Part shown: positions 28,070 through 37,391 of the stretch, in pieces
Layout: each line of letters opens with the position of its first letter
How positions within the stretch are numbered: the stretch's first letter is position 1
Assembly (NCBI GenBank): GCA_001899855.1
Contig: MKWR01000025.1
Span: 1 to 64,000 of the forward strand
DNA from: Lysobacterales bacterium 63-13
GTDB taxonomy: Bacteria; Pseudomonadota; Gammaproteobacteria; Xanthomonadales; Rhodanobacteraceae
Direction: 5' to 3'
Length of the DNA: 64,000 nt
Position numbers and translations under genes: made by a program
Notes under the pieces: model-generated
Seen by the model: only the letters and a program-made list of their open reading frames with translations
What the model was told of the DNA's origin: nothing
Database searches by the model: none

Positions 28070-29020
28070 GTGAGCACGCTTTCCGCGGCCGCAAAGGCCC
28101 AGTTGCAGATCCATTTCTGCGTCTTGCTGTGGGGCTTCACGGCCATCCTCGGCAAGATGATCAGCCTGGCCGCCCTGCCCCTGGTCTGGTGGCGCATGCT
28201 GGTCGTCGTTGGCGTGATCGCGTTGCTGCCGCGCGCCTGGCGCGGACTGCGCAGGATGTCGCCGAAGCTGGTTCTTGCCTATGCCGGCATTGGCGTCCTG
28301 GTCGCCCTGCACTGGCTGACCTTCTATGGTGCGATCAAGTTGGCCAACGCCTCGGTCGCAGCCACTTGCATCGCGCTGGCAACCGCCTTTACCGCCCTGG
28401 TCGAACCGAAGCTTGCGCATCGCGCGTTTTCCAGGCGCGAACTGGCACTGGGACTGGCCGTGTTGCCGGGCGTCGCCCTCGTCGTTGGCGGCGTGCCTGA
28501 CGACTTTCGCATCGGCATCATCGTCGGCGCCATCTCGGCATTCTTCGTCGCCTTGTTCGGCTCGCTCAACAAGCGCCTCGTGGAACACGGCGATCCGCTG
28601 ACCGTGACCGGCATCGAACTCGGTGCCGGCACGCTGGCGCTGACCGCACTGTCGCCCTTGATGCCTTGGATATTCCCGGCGTTCTCCGGCGACCTCTTCA
28701 GCATCCCGGGTGGCCGCGACATGGCCCTGATCCTGATCCTGTCGATCTTCTGCACGCTGCTGCCGTTTGCCTTGTCACTGGTCGCACTGCGGCACATGAC
28801 TGCGTTCGGCGCGCAACTCGCGGTCAACCTCGAACCCATCTATGCCATCGTGCTTGCCGCGATCCTGTTTGGCGAACAGCATGAGCTGACGCCCCTGTTC
28901 TATGTCGGCGTCGTCATCATCCTTGCAGCCGTGTTCATCCATCCGCTGCTCGGCATACCCAAGCAACAGGTGCAACCGGAGATCCTTGCCGTGGCCGAGG
29001 CGAAGAACATCCTCGAATGA
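28070..29020 (+). CDS. DMT-superfamily (EamA) transporter
   Basis: This inner-membrane protein has about ten helices in two EamA repeats (residues ~15-140 and ~160-300, e.g. GIIVGAISAFFVALFGSLNK and NLEPIYAIVLAAILFGEQ). It probably exports or exchanges a small metabolite, with unknown substrate. The frame opens at TTG 28022, but GTG 28070, just before the first helix, is more natural (VSTLSAAAKAQLQIHFCVLLW as M-start). If GTG 28070 is right the protein has 316 residues. It is divergent from the MAPEG gene. Confidence 0.85.
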   Translation: MSTLSAAAKAQLQIHFCVLLWGFTAILGKMISLAALPLVWWRMLVVVGVIALLPRAWRGLRRMSPKLVLAYAGIGVLVALHWLTFYGAIKLANASVAATCIALATAFTALVEPKLAHRAFSRRELALGLAVLPGVALVVGGVPDDFRIGIIVGAISAFFVALFGSLNKRLVEHGDPLTVTGIELGAGTLALTALSPLMPWIFPAFSGDLFSIPGGRDMALILILSIFCTLLPFALSLVALRHMTAFGAQLAVNLEPIYAIVLAAILFGEQHELTPLFYVGVVIILAAVFIHPLLGIPKQQVQPEILAVAEAKNILE

Positions 29021-29087
29021 CCGGCAGCCGACCGGCACGTGGCACCCTCCCACGCTTGGCGGGACCGTGGACAAGGCACGTGCACGC

Positions 29088-29480
29088 TCAGTTTTTCGGT
29101 TCGATCAAATCCCAGAGATTGCCGTAGAGATCCTCGAAAACGACGACCGTGCCGTAGTCCTCGTGACGCGGTTCTTCACGGAAATGCACGCCTTGCGCTT
29201 GCATGCGCGCATGGTCGCGCTTGAAATCGTCGGTATGGAGGAAGAGGAAAACCCGCCCTCCGGCCTGATTGCCGATGCGGCTGGCCTGTTCGTCATTGAC
29301 TGCCCGCGCCAGCAGCAGACAGGCACCCTGCGAGCCACGCGGAGCAATCCTGACCCAGCGCTTGGCCGCATCCATGGGCGTGTCTTCCAGCAATTGGAAA
29401 TCCAGCGCCCGCGTGTACCAGTCAATGGCTTCGTCGTAGTCGCGAACGACGAGGGCAAAGGCATGGAATTGCTGTGACAT
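29088..29480 (-). CDS. VOC-family (glyoxalase-like) protein
   Basis: The 130-residue single-domain protein has the vicinal-oxygen-chelate fold: QFHAFALVVRDYDEAIDWYT at the start and GTVVVFEDLYGNLWDLIEP at the end, with a metal-ligand His near the start and a Glu near the end. The family includes glyoxalase I, fosfomycin thiol transferases and dioxygenases; the reaction here is not determined. The ATG at 29480 is preferred over an upstream one with no coding character. It is convergent with the transporter gene. Confidence 0.88.
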   Translation of the reverse strand: MSQQFHAFALVVRDYDEAIDWYTRALDFQLLEDTPMDAAKRWVRIAPRGSQGACLLLARAVNDEQASRIGNQAGGRVFLFLHTDDFKRDHARMQAQGVHFREEPRHEDYGTVVVFEDLYGNLWDLIEPKN

Positions 29481-29630
29481 GTTCGACTCCATCGGTGGGT
29501 GCCGCGCGTTTCGGAATGCGGCATGCATGCCGATACCGATCGGCAACGACCTGGACCGGATAGTGACGTGGTCGGGAGTGGATGGCGATCGTCGCCTTGG
29601 CCGGAGACGCAATCAGACCATTTGGTTGTC

Positions 29631-29781
29631 ATTATTCGTCACATTTGACGATTATTACTTGAAATATCCGATTGTTCGCCGTATGTTGCGAATACGAATA
29701 TCGAATAGGATTGAGCATTACTCGCAGATAAAGTCGACTTGATCGGCTATAGCGAGTATTTCTCGTCATGTGAGGCGAATA
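29631..29781 (+). promoter_or_regulatory. AT-rich operator-like region upstream of hipBA-type module
   Basis: This ~150-bp stretch is much richer in A/T than its surroundings. It contains TCGTCA-CATT-TGACGA (29636-29651), TTCGC...GCGAA (29675-29679/29688-29692), three CGAATA words (29689, 29695, 29702), the perfect palindrome AAGTCGACTT (29731-29740) and the 7-bp repeat TACTCGC/GCGAGTA (29719-29725/29752-29758). HipB-type antitoxins repress their operons through such sites, so some are likely operators. Which one is the true site is not decidable by eye. Confidence 0.6.
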
Positions 29782-30132
29782 ATGCATGGCAAAAGCTCGG
29801 CCAGCGATGCCCGCCTGCTGCAGATTTTGGGCGAGCGCATCAGCCAGCGCCGTCTCCAGCGCAACCGCAGCCAGGCCCACCTGGCCACCGAAGCCGGTGT
29901 CTCCAAGCGCACGGTCGAGCGCGTCGAGGCGGGCGGATCCATCCAGCTCTCCAATTTCATCCGCATCCTGCGCGCGCTCGATCTGCTCGACGGACTCGAT
30001 GCACTGCTTCCCGAGCCCCTGCCAAGCCCGCTGCAGCAACTCAAGCTGCAGGGCCGTAAACGCCAACGCGCCTCCTCGGTGCGCGAACCCGAAGCGGCAA
30101 GCAAGGCCTGGACCTGGAACGACGAATCGTGA
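29782..30132 (+). CDS. HTH (XRE/HipB-like) transcriptional regulator, antitoxin
   Basis: The 116-residue protein is a helix-turn-helix regulator: ILGERISQRRLQRNRSQAHL and ATEAGVSKRTVERVEAG form the DNA-binding domain (about residues 15-75). A basic linker (LQGRKRQRASSVREPEAASK) follows. Its stop overlaps the start of the HipA-like gene (GTGA at 30129-30132), the usual antitoxin-toxin arrangement, so it should neutralise the kinase and repress the operon. ATG 29782 (preceded by GAGGCG) is preferred to GTG 29770. Whether the module is active is unknown. Confidence 0.87.
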   Translation: MHGKSSASDARLLQILGERISQRRLQRNRSQAHLATEAGVSKRTVERVEAGGSIQLSNFIRILRALDLLDGLDALLPEPLPSPLQQLKLQGRKRQRASSVREPEAASKAWTWNDES

Positions 30133-31433
30133 CCACGCTGGCCGAAGTCCGCCTCTGGGGTCGCGCCATCGGTGCCGTCTCGGTCGAGGATGCGGCCGGT
30201 ACCGCGGCGTTCCAGTACACGCCGGAATTCGCCCGCAGCGGCATCGAGGTGGCACCGCTGATGATGCCGCTCGATGAGCGCATTTACGCCTTCCCGACGC
30301 TCGCCCGCGAAACCTTCCATGGCTTGCCCGGCCTGCTCGCCGATTCCCTGCCCGATCGCTTCGGCAATGCCCTGATCGATGCCTGGCTGGCCACGCAGGG
30401 ACGCACGCCGGAGAGTTTCAATGCCGTCGAACGCCTCTGCTACATCGGCGCACGCGGCATGGGTGCGCTGGAATTCGCGCCTGCCACCGGCCCCAGGGCC
30501 CGCGAGGCGCAGAAAGTCGAAGTCGATGCGCTGGTGCGACTGGCTTCCGAGGTCCTCACCCAGCGGCATCAGCTCAATCACTCGTTCGCCGGAGAACACT
30601 CGGCGGAAACCCTGCGCGACATCCTGCGCGTCGGCACCTCGGCCGGTGGCGCGCGGGCCAAGGCAATCATTGCCTGGAACCGCGAAACCAACGAGGTACG
30701 TTCGGGGCAGGTCGCCGCCGGAGCCGGTTTCGACTACTGGATCCTCAAGTTCGACGGCGTCAGCGGCAACCGGGACAAGGAGCTTGAGGATCCGAAGGGC
30801 TACGGCGCCATCGAGTACGCCTATGCACTGATGGCCCGCGCTGCCGGCATCGACATCAGCGAATGCCGCTTGCTCGAGGAAAACGGTCGCCGGCATTTCA
30901 TGACGCGCCGCTTCGACCGCCTCGAGGGTGGCGGGAAACTGCATATGCAGTCGCTGGGGGCGCTTGCCCACTACGATTACAACCTGGCCGGTGCCTGCAG
31001 CTACGAGCAGGCCATGCAGGTGATCCGCCGCCTTGGTCTCGGCATGGCCGCGATCGAGGAGCAATTCCGGCGCATGGCCTTCAACATCATCGCGCGCAAC
31101 CAGGATGACCACGTCAAGAACATCGCCTTCCTCATGGACAAGACCGGGCGCTGGTCCCTGTCACCGGCCTTCGATGTCACCTACAGCTTCAACCCGGACG
31201 GGCTGTGGACCGCGATGCAGCAAATGACGATGAACGGCAAGCGCGATGGTTTCACGCTGGAGGACTTCCGCGCGTGCGCCCAGGCAGCCTCGATGAAGCG
31301 CGGTCGCGCCGAGTCGATCATTGCCGAGGTGACCGAGGCGGTGCGCGGCTGGCACGGGTTTGCCCAGCGCGCCGAGGTCATGCCCGGCAGGACGCAAACC
31401 ATCGGCGAGAACCTGCGCCTCGGCATCGCTTGA
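30129..31433 (+). CDS. HipA-family serine/threonine kinase, toxin
   Basis: The 434-residue protein is a HipA-like kinase. In HipA systems phosphorylation of glutamyl-tRNA synthetase or similar targets stops growth and gives persistence. The nucleotide loop is GTSAGGARAKAI. The catalytic Asp is D326 in NQDDHVKN and the metal-binding Asp D349 in SPAFDVTYS. It starts at GTG 30129, overlapping the antitoxin stop. A short relative to E. coli HipA would have ~440 residues, so it is full-length. gltX, a possible target in other species, is also in this window, 15 kb away, but no link is shown. Confidence 0.88.
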   Translation: MTTLAEVRLWGRAIGAVSVEDAAGTAAFQYTPEFARSGIEVAPLMMPLDERIYAFPTLARETFHGLPGLLADSLPDRFGNALIDAWLATQGRTPESFNAVERLCYIGARGMGALEFAPATGPRAREAQKVEVDALVRLASEVLTQRHQLNHSFAGEHSAETLRDILRVGTSAGGARAKAIIAWNRETNEVRSGQVAAGAGFDYWILKFDGVSGNRDKELEDPKGYGAIEYAYALMARAAGIDISECRLLEENGRRHFMTRRFDRLEGGGKLHMQSLGALAHYDYNLAGACSYEQAMQVIRRLGLGMAAIEEQFRRMAFNIIARNQDDHVKNIAFLMDKTGRWSLSPAFDVTYSFNPDGLWTAMQQMTMNGKRDGFTLEDFRACAQAASMKRGRAESIIAEVTEAVRGWHGFAQRAEVMPGRTQTIGENLRLGIA

Positions 31434-31533
31434 ACAGTCCGCCAGGCGACCCGCCTGCGGCGGCGCGGACTGCCCGCAGTTCGCGCAAGCACGTATGCTG
31501 CATGGCGCACGTCAGCCACCGCCGAGGAAAGCC

Positions 31534-31929
31534 ATGTCGCTTGTCAACCTGCTTGTCGCAATTGCCTTGTTCCAGTATGTATTCTTTGCATCGCGGGTCG
31601 GCTGGGCCCGAGGAAAATATGGCGTGCATGCACCCGCCACCACCGGCAACGAGATTTTCGAGCGCTACTATCGGGTGCAGGGCAACACGCTGGAGTTGCT
31701 GATCCTGCTCATTCCGGCGGTATGGATTTGCGCTGCGTACTGGAACCCGCTGTTCATTGCGGCAATGCTGGCGATCTACATCATCGGCCGGCATGTCTAT
31801 TACCTCAGCTACATCGACAATCCGAAAAAGCGCTCGATGGGTTTCGGCCTGTCACTGCTGCCTATCCTCGCCCTGCTGGCAGCGGCATTGGCCGGCGCTG
31901 CCTGGAGCCTGTTTCGCAACGGCATCTGA
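31534..31929 (+). CDS. MAPEG-family membrane protein (second copy)
   Basis: The 131-residue protein has four hydrophobic helices and the MAPEG phrase EIFERYYRVQGNTLELLILL, followed by IIGRHVYYLSYIDNPKKRSMGF. This is closer to the MGST/LTC4S core than the copy at 27438. Bacterial MAPEG members may handle glutathione conjugation or peroxide reduction. ATG 31534 follows GAGGAAAGCC. A nu-class glutathione transferase gene is convergent just downstream, which may be coincidence. Confidence 0.9.
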   Translation: MSLVNLLVAIALFQYVFFASRVGWARGKYGVHAPATTGNEIFERYYRVQGNTLELLILLIPAVWICAAYWNPLFIAAMLAIYIIGRHVYYLSYIDNPKKRSMGFGLSLLPILALLAAALAGAAWSLFRNGI

Positions 31930-32005
31930 TCCGAGAGGGAGCGAGGCCAAGTCTGATCTGTTCGGCCAGCGCAAGGCCGTTGCGCGGCGAACGCCTGCCC
32001 GGAAC

Positions 32006-32710
32006 TCAGGGCTGCGCCGGAATGACAAGCCCGCGTTGCACCGCGGGTCGCGCCATGGCGCGGCCCAGCCAGGCTCCCACGTTTGCGAAACGGTCGAACT
32101 CGACCAGCTCGCGCGCCTCATAGAAGGTGATCAGGTTGTTCACCCAGCCGATGGTGGCGATATCCGCAATCGAGTAGTCATTGCCCATGATCCACTCGCG
32201 TCCGTCCAGGCGGCCGTCAAGCACGCCAAGCAGACGTTTCGATTCGGCGACATAACGCTGCAAGGGACGCTTGTCCTCGTACTCCCTGCCGGCGAACTTG
32301 TTGAAGAATCCAAGCTGGCCAAACATCGGGCCGATCGAGGCCATCTGGAAATGCAGCCACTGGATGGTCTGCCAGTACTGCGCCGGTTCGGTGGAAATGA
32401 ATTGTCCCGACTTGTCCGCCAGGTACTGCAGGATCGCCCCCGACTCGAACAAGGGCATGGCGACGCCGCCGGGCCCATGCGGATCGATGATTGCCGGAAT
32501 CTTGCCGTTCGGGTTGAGCGAGAGGAACTCGGCTGTATGACTCTCGTCCTTCATGATGTCGACCCGATGCACCTCGTAGGGCAGACCGGTCTCCTCCAGC
32601 ATGATCGAGACCTTGACCCCGTTTGGCGTGGCCAGCGAATAAAGCTGGATACGTTCGGGGAATCGCGCGGGCCAGCGTTTGCTGATCGGGAACTCGGCAA
32701 GGGTCGACAT
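32006..32710 (-). CDS. Glutathione S-transferase, nu class (YghU/YfcG-like)
   Basis: The 234-residue protein is a thioredoxin-fold GST. The N-terminal phrase SLATPNGVKVSIMLEE is the nu-class signature (TPNG..KV), and the cis-Pro/Ser-site NPNGKIPAIID and LFESGAILQYLADKSG match. YghU and YfcG in E. coli bind glutathione and have disulphide-reductase activity rather than classic conjugation. The C-terminal all-helical domain contains WIMGNDYSIADIATIGW. It is cytoplasmic. ATG 32710 starts the homologous part. Confidence 0.92.
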   Translation of the reverse strand: MSTLAEFPISKRWPARFPERIQLYSLATPNGVKVSIMLEETGLPYEVHRVDIMKDESHTAEFLSLNPNGKIPAIIDPHGPGGVAMPLFESGAILQYLADKSGQFISTEPAQYWQTIQWLHFQMASIGPMFGQLGFFNKFAGREYEDKRPLQRYVAESKRLLGVLDGRLDGREWIMGNDYSIADIATIGWVNNLITFYEARELVEFDRFANVGAWLGRAMARPAVQRGLVIPAQP

Positions 32711-32799
32711 GTATGCTCCTCGGTGATGCAATCCAGAACCCCCATATTGGGATATCCGCGTCGCGCACAAGCGCACCCTTGCGTTCCAGGAGACAAGGC

Positions 32800-33771
32800 G
32801 TGAACCCTTTGCAATTCTTGCGAAGCATTGCCGGCGCAGCCCTTGCGCTGCTGCTCGGTGGCTGCACGGCGGGTGGCGACGTGCGCAAGCCGATCCCGAC
32901 GGCAACCTACGCCGCGGCGCAACCCGCACAACGACTGGTCGTGGTACTTCCCGGGCGCGGCGATGACCTGGCTTCGCTCCAGCGCAAGCAGGTGGCGCAG
33001 ACGGTCCAGCGCGCCTGGCCCGATGCCGACGTGATCCTGACCGGACTGAGCATGCCGTTCTATCGCCAGGGCCAGGCGATCGCTCGCCTGCATGATGAAA
33101 TCATCGAACCCGGACAACGCCAGGGCAAGCGCGAACTGTGGATCATCGGCATCTCGCTCGGCGGCATGGGCGCGATGCTCCATGAGCGCGAATATCCAGG
33201 ACAGGCAGACGGCTTCCTGTTGTTGTCACCCTACCTGGGTGACAAGGCGATCCACGAGGAGATTCGCGCGGCCGGCGGCCTCGCCGGCTGGGATCCCGGC
33301 CCGTTGCAGGCAGTGGAGGCAAGCACGTTCCAGCACGAGTTGTGGCGCACCGCAAAAAGCTGGCAGCAGACATCCGCGCGCGCAGCGGCGGTGTGGCTTG
33401 CCTATGGCAGCGATGAGGGCTTCCGCAAGCCGATCGAACTGTTCAGCCCCGCCCTGCCCGCCGACCATGTCCTCATGCTGCCGGGCGGGCACGACTGGAG
33501 CTTGTGGCAGGCCGCCCTGCAGGAAATGCTCGAGCGCATTCGCCGGTCCCGACCGCAAACGCTACAACATCGGCAAATTCAGTCCCTGCTCCCGGGCACA
33601 GGCCTTGGCAATCCCGTACCCGGCGTCGGCGTGACGCATGACGCCGCTCGCCGGATCATTCCAGAGCACGCGGGCAATGCGCTTGTCGGCGGCAGTGCTG
33701 CCGTCGCAGACGATGACCACGCCGGAATGCTGCGAATAACCCATGCCGACGCCGCCACCATGGTGCAATGA
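32800..33771 (+). CDS. Alpha/beta hydrolase-like lipoprotein with antisense 3' tail
   Basis: The product starts at GTG 32800 (AGGAGA 7 nt upstream) with a lipoprotein signal ending LLGGCTAGG (C22). The hydrolase core has [11 protein letters not shown], the elbow [10 protein letters not shown] (S119) and a likely catalytic His in [10 protein letters not shown] (about residue 228). The domain seems complete by ~residue 252 (MLERIRRS). The last ~70 residues (33562-33771) are translated from DNA that is antisense to the hutU 3' end, and look like a read-through tail gained by loss of a stop. Substrate unknown. Confidence 0.75.
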   Translation: MNPLQFLRSIAGAALALLLGGCTAGGDVRKPIPTATYAAAQPAQRLVVVLPGRGDDLASLQRKQVAQTVQRAWPDADVILTGLSMPFYRQGQAIARLHDEIIEPGQRQGKRELWIIGISLGGMGAMLHEREYPGQADGFLLLSPYLGDKAIHEEIRAAGGLAGWDPGPLQAVEASTFQHELWRTAKSWQQTSARAAAVWLAYGSDEGFRKPIELFSPALPADHVLMLPGGHDWSLWQAALQEMLERIRRSRPQTLQHRQIQSLLPGTGLGNPVPGVGVTHDAARRIIPEHAGNALVGGSAAVADDDHAGMLRITHADAATMVQ

Positions 33772-35235
33772 GACCCAGGTCGCGCCACCGGCAACATTGA
33801 GCATGGCGTTGAGCAGCGGCCAATCGCTGACGGCGTCGCTGCCATCCTGCATGGCTTCGGTTTCGCGATTCGGACTGGCGACGCTGCCGGAATCCAGATG
33901 ATCGCGACCGATGACGATCGGCGCTTTCAGCTCACCGTTGCGCACCATCTCGTTGAAGGCGAGTCCCAGCTTGTCGCGCAGGCCGAGTCCGACCCAGCAG
34001 ATGCGTGCCGGCAGGCCCTGGAAGCTGATCCGCTTGCGCGCCATGTCCAGCCAGTTGTGCAGGTGCTTGTCGTCGGGGATCAGCTCCTTGACCTTGGCGT
34101 CGGTCCTGTAGATGTCTTCCGGATCACCGCTCAACGCCACCCAGCGGAACGGACCGACACCGCGGCAGAACAGCGGCCGCACATAGGCTGGCACGAAGCC
34201 CGGGAAGTCGAACGCGTTGACGCAACCCTCGTCCTTGGCCATCTGCCGGATGTTGTTGCCGTAGTCGAAAGTCGGAATGCCCTGTTCTGCAAAAGCGAGC
34301 ATCGCCTCGACATGCACGCGCATCGACTTTTTCGCGGCGTCGCGGACGCGCTCCGGATTGGCCTTCTGCTCGGCCAGCCATTGCTCGACACTCCAGCCAA
34401 TCGGCAGATAGCCGTGCACCGGATCGTGGGCGCTGGTCTGGTCGGTCACGGCATCCGGACGAACCCCACGCCGCACGAGTTCGGGCAGGATTTCCGCGGC
34501 GTTGCCGAGCAAGGCGATTGACTTGGCGACGCCGGATCTCGTGTATTTGTCTATGCGTGCCAGCGCGTCATCGAGATCGCTCGCCTGTTCATCGACATAG
34601 CGCGTGCGCAGGCGGAAATCGATGCAGCGTTGCTGGCATTCGATATTCAGCGAGCTGGCGCCGGCAAGGCTGGCCGCCAGCGGTTGCGCGCCGCCCATGC
34701 CACCAAGGCCGGCAGTCAGGATCCACTTGCCGGCAAGATTGCCGCTGTAATGCTGGCGACCCATCTCGACAAAGGTCTCGTAAGTGCCCTGGACGATGCC
34801 CTGCGAACCGATGTAGATCCACGAACCGGCCGTCATCTGGCCGTACATCATCAGGCCCTTGCGATCGAGCTCGTTGAAATGCTCCCAGGTGGCCCAGTGC
34901 GGCACGAGGTTGGAATTGGCGATCAGCACGCGCGGCGCATCGGCATGGGTTGGAAACACGCCGACCGGCTTGCCCGACTGCACCAGCAGGGTTTCATCGT
35001 CGCCCAGTTCGCGCAAGGCTTTCAGGATCGCGTCATAGCATTCCCAGTTGCGCGCGGCGCGGCCAATGCCGCCGTAGACGACCAGTTCGGCCGGATTCTC
35101 GGCCACTTCCGCATCGAGGTTGTTCTGCAACATGCGATACGGCGCCTCGGTCAACCAGCTGCGGCAGTTCAGTTGCGTGCCGCGCGGGGCGCGAATGTGG
35201 CGCTGCGGATCGCGGCGCGTCGATGTGTCGGACAT
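33562..35235 (-). CDS. hutU: Urocanate hydratase
   Basis: Urocanase adds water to urocanate to give 4-imidazolone-5-propionate, the second step of histidine degradation, with NAD+ as electrophile. Counted from ATG 35235 the protein is 557 residues, the normal size. AGGAAAG lies 6 nt upstream. The NAD motif is [13 protein letters not shown] and the active-site cysteine region is [11 protein letters not shown]. The C-terminus ([11 protein letters not shown]) is complete. The same frame is open 87 codons further upstream into a membrane-anchor-like frame, described separately. The antisense tail of a lipoprotein gene overlaps the last 210 nt. Confidence 0.97.
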   Translation of the reverse strand: MSDTSTRRDPQRHIRAPRGTQLNCRSWLTEAPYRMLQNNLDAEVAENPAELVVYGGIGRAARNWECYDAILKALRELGDDETLLVQSGKPVGVFPTHADAPRVLIANSNLVPHWATWEHFNELDRKGLMMYGQMTAGSWIYIGSQGIVQGTYETFVEMGRQHYSGNLAGKWILTAGLGGMGGAQPLAASLAGASSLNIECQQRCIDFRLRTRYVDEQASDLDDALARIDKYTRSGVAKSIALLGNAAEILPELVRRGVRPDAVTDQTSAHDPVHGYLPIGWSVEQWLAEQKANPERVRDAAKKSMRVHVEAMLAFAEQGIPTFDYGNNIRQMAKDEGCVNAFDFPGFVPAYVRPLFCRGVGPFRWVALSGDPEDIYRTDAKVKELIPDDKHLHNWLDMARKRISFQGLPARICWVGLGLRDKLGLAFNEMVRNGELKAPIVIGRDHLDSGSVASPNRETEAMQDGSDAVSDWPLLNAMLNVAGGATWVSLHHGGGVGMGYSQHSGVVIVCDGSTAADKRIARVLWNDPASGVMRHADAGYGIAKACAREQGLNLPML

Positions 35236-35496
35236 GATGCTTTCCTGCGAGAACGAAACAGCGGATTTTGCCTCATCTGCGACGGCGGCAGCAGACCCGT
35301 GCGCGGGGGCGTGGCGGATTGCCGGCTGCTCCGGCGCGATGGCGTCACGATCACGCCAGTTTGCCGCCGCATCCTCCTGGCTGACATGCGTGCGTTCCTG
35401 GCGATGCTTCGTTTTTCCACCGTCCATGAACTTGCGCCCGAGCCAATAGCCCAGCCACAGGCAAACCAGGACGGTCAGGATCTCGCTCGGGTTCAT
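35236..35496 (-). CDS. Small membrane-anchor frame fused in frame to hutU
   Basis: From ATG 35496 the frame gives [20 protein letters not shown] then [13 protein letters not shown] and a charged Ala-rich region. It then runs into hutU without a stop. The ATG overlaps the stop of the preceding gene (ATGA at 35493-35496), the same coupling as elsewhere in this operon. The hydrophobic stretch (about residues 5-20) is a plausible membrane helix. Either a membrane-anchored urocanase isoform exists, or an ancestral small gene lost its stop. A separate ribosome-binding site still serves hutU at 35235, so both forms could be made. Confidence 0.55.
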
Positions 35497-36251
35497 GCAG
35501 GTTCTTCCTCCCTTGCAGGACGTGGATGGCCAATGCGGATCAGTTCCCGCCAGGCACGGGTGTGGGCAAACTCCGGCGTGTCGTCATCCATCATCAGCAA
35601 GCGTGCATCGGTGCGCTCGCCGATGAGCGCGAAGGCAACCGCAGCGCGATCTGCGGGCATGTCGGCAAGGAGACCGACCAGATCGATGCCCATGCGCTGG
35701 CGCAAGGACAGCTTGCGCAACAGGTTGACCGCGCAGGGCGGACAGGCCAGGCATTCAAAGGCAATCAGCGCAGACTCGCCCCAGCCCAGCTGCAATTCGC
35801 GGCGCAAAGAGAAAAAACGCAGCAGCAAGACGATCACGATCAGCCAGCAGATTGCCGCGCCCAGCAGGAAACCAAGCGCTCCCCACATGAGCATGGCGAT
35901 TGGCAGGATGATCAACACCGCCCATGCGCAGGCATGGATGGGCGCCTTGAGCCTGGCCAGCAGGGCGACATGCCTGGCGCAACGTGCCAATGCCTCTTCA
36001 TCGGCGTGCGCCAGGTGCTCGCTCACATTCCAATGCGTCCGATAGGTCGCTGCCAGCGGGGTGAACGGATTGAGCAGGTGGATGCGCTTGCCGGCAACCC
36101 AGGGTTGCCGGGAACCAAACTCGACCTGCCAACCTGATGCATGTGGCTTGACGATGGCCTCATTGGCGTAGAGGACAACGATGCAATCGAGCAGGTAGAT
36201 CAGGAGGATCGCGATCAGCAGCAGCAGGTAGGGCGGGATGCCGATGCTCAA
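35493..36251 (-). CDS. Membrane protein of unknown function
   Basis: The 252-residue protein has an N-terminal helix ([20 protein letters not shown]) and two further membrane segments around residues 105-145 ([20 protein letters not shown] and [16 protein letters not shown]). A cysteine-rich spot, [14 protein letters not shown], may bind a metal or form disulphides. I do not recognise a family. Its start overlaps the DUF2167 gene's stop and its stop overlaps the next ATG, so it is translationally coupled in an operon leading to hutU. Confidence 0.7.
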   Translation of the reverse strand: MSIGIPPYLLLLIAILLIYLLDCIVVLYANEAIVKPHASGWQVEFGSRQPWVAGKRIHLLNPFTPLAATYRTHWNVSEHLAHADEEALARCARHVALLARLKAPIHACAWAVLIILPIAMLMWGALGFLLGAAICWLIVIVLLLRFFSLRRELQLGWGESALIAFECLACPPCAVNLLRKLSLRQRMGIDLVGLLADMPADRAAVAFALIGERTDARLLMMDDDTPEFAHTRAWRELIRIGHPRPAREEEPA

Positions 36252-37075
36252 CGCTCGCTCTTCCGGCCCAGCAGCTTCTTGCCCAAACCGGCCAGACCCG
36301 CCACCCCGAGCACGATCAGCTTCCAGAACTTGGCGAGCAGGCCGGATTTCGCCGCAATCGCCGCACCACCGCCAACCACCAGTGCCGCCAGGCCATATTC
36401 GGCAACGCGATCGCCCTCGCGGAACTCGGCATAGCGCTCACCGGGATTGAACTCGAATCCGGCCAGTGCGGCCTTGAAAGATTGCACATCGGCTTGCAGG
36501 GTTTGCGGATCGGCAACCAGGGTCGCATTCATCACGCCGGTGCGGCCGAGCAGGCGAACCGTGTAATTGACCACTGGCTGGCCCTCGCTGAGCAAGCGCA
36601 CGCCCCACTCCAGGCGCTTTGACTCGCTGTCGTAATGCGGCGGGACGGCCCAGCCGTCGGTGTACAGGGCGGCAATGCCCAGGCGCTCACGCTCCGCGTT
36701 CGAGGCTTCGTCGCCGCTCTTGATCGAGGCCAGCAATTCATCGGCGTCAATCTCTTCGTCGTCCTTCACATAGCCCATCGGGTTGAACGAAAAGGTCGCC
36801 CACCAGTCGCTGCTGGTCGAGGCCAGCACATACAAGTCGTCTTCGGGGATGTTGCCGGTCAACTCGAGGAACTTCCGGCTGCTGGCCTCATCAAGAAAGG
36901 CAAGATTGGCGTCGGTCCTGAAGGTCGCCTGCGTGCCGATGCGTTCGTTGCCAGGCCCCTCGTGCCAGGGCAGGCTGGCTATCGGATTGTCGTTGGCCGC
37001 GGCTTCCCCGGCACGCGCATCCGGCGCACCGAGAACGGCGCAAGCCAGCATGAGAACGCAAACAAGATGCTTCAT
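36248..37075 (-). CDS. DUF2167-like membrane-anchored protein
   Basis: The 275-residue protein has a signal peptide (MKHLVCVLMLACAVLGAPDA, cleaved after RA). The DUF2167-like segment is FSFNPMGYVKDDEEIDADEL with VLASTSSDWWATF, and a C-terminal hydrophobic helix follows (AALVVGGGAAIAAKSGLLA then FWKLIVLGVAGLAGL). It is probably inner-membrane anchored with its domain in the periplasm. Function unknown. AGGAG precedes ATG 37075. Its stop overlaps the next gene, making it the first gene of the membrane-gene/hutU operon. Confidence 0.75.
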   Translation of the reverse strand: MKHLVCVLMLACAVLGAPDARAGEAAANDNPIASLPWHEGPGNERIGTQATFRTDANLAFLDEASSRKFLELTGNIPEDDLYVLASTSSDWWATFSFNPMGYVKDDEEIDADELLASIKSGDEASNAERERLGIAALYTDGWAVPPHYDSESKRLEWGVRLLSEGQPVVNYTVRLLGRTGVMNATLVADPQTLQADVQSFKAALAGFEFNPGERYAEFREGDRVAEYGLAALVVGGGAAIAAKSGLLAKFWKLIVLGVAGLAGLGKKLLGRKSER

Positions 37076-37391
37076 GTGAACAACTCCTTTTGATCCTGGA
37101 TGACGGATTAGTGACAGGAAAACCCATGGCCGGATCGCGAATCCGGACTCCTCGGCCAGCGGATTGTCCCCGTGGTCGAGCATAGCAATTGCCTCCGCCG
37201 ACTGTCCCGCATCGGCTCCAGCGAATCCGCTTGCCGGCAGCCGACGACCTTGACAGCAAGTGCCATCGGGGCACCCCGGTTTCGCATTGCCGGGACAGCG
37301 CCTGCCACGGCGATGAAAAAAATTGCAGGCGCTTGGGATTTCCCGCTTGTTCGCGCGTAATGTAGGAAAACTCCACTTCCGGTCCCGCCCC
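37076..37391. other. 316-bp divergent intergenic region
   Basis: This lies between the DUF2167-type gene and the beta-propeller-like gene, transcribed away from each other, and should hold both promoters. A TTGACA is seen at 37250-37255 but no good -10 lies at the expected distance. I found no tandem repeat or hairpin of note. Confidence 0.5.

Noticed and set aside
33562-33771. Separate small gene at the hydrolase 3' end
   Set aside because: The stretch is continuous with the hydrolase frame and antisense to hutU; no start codon with ribosome-binding site.
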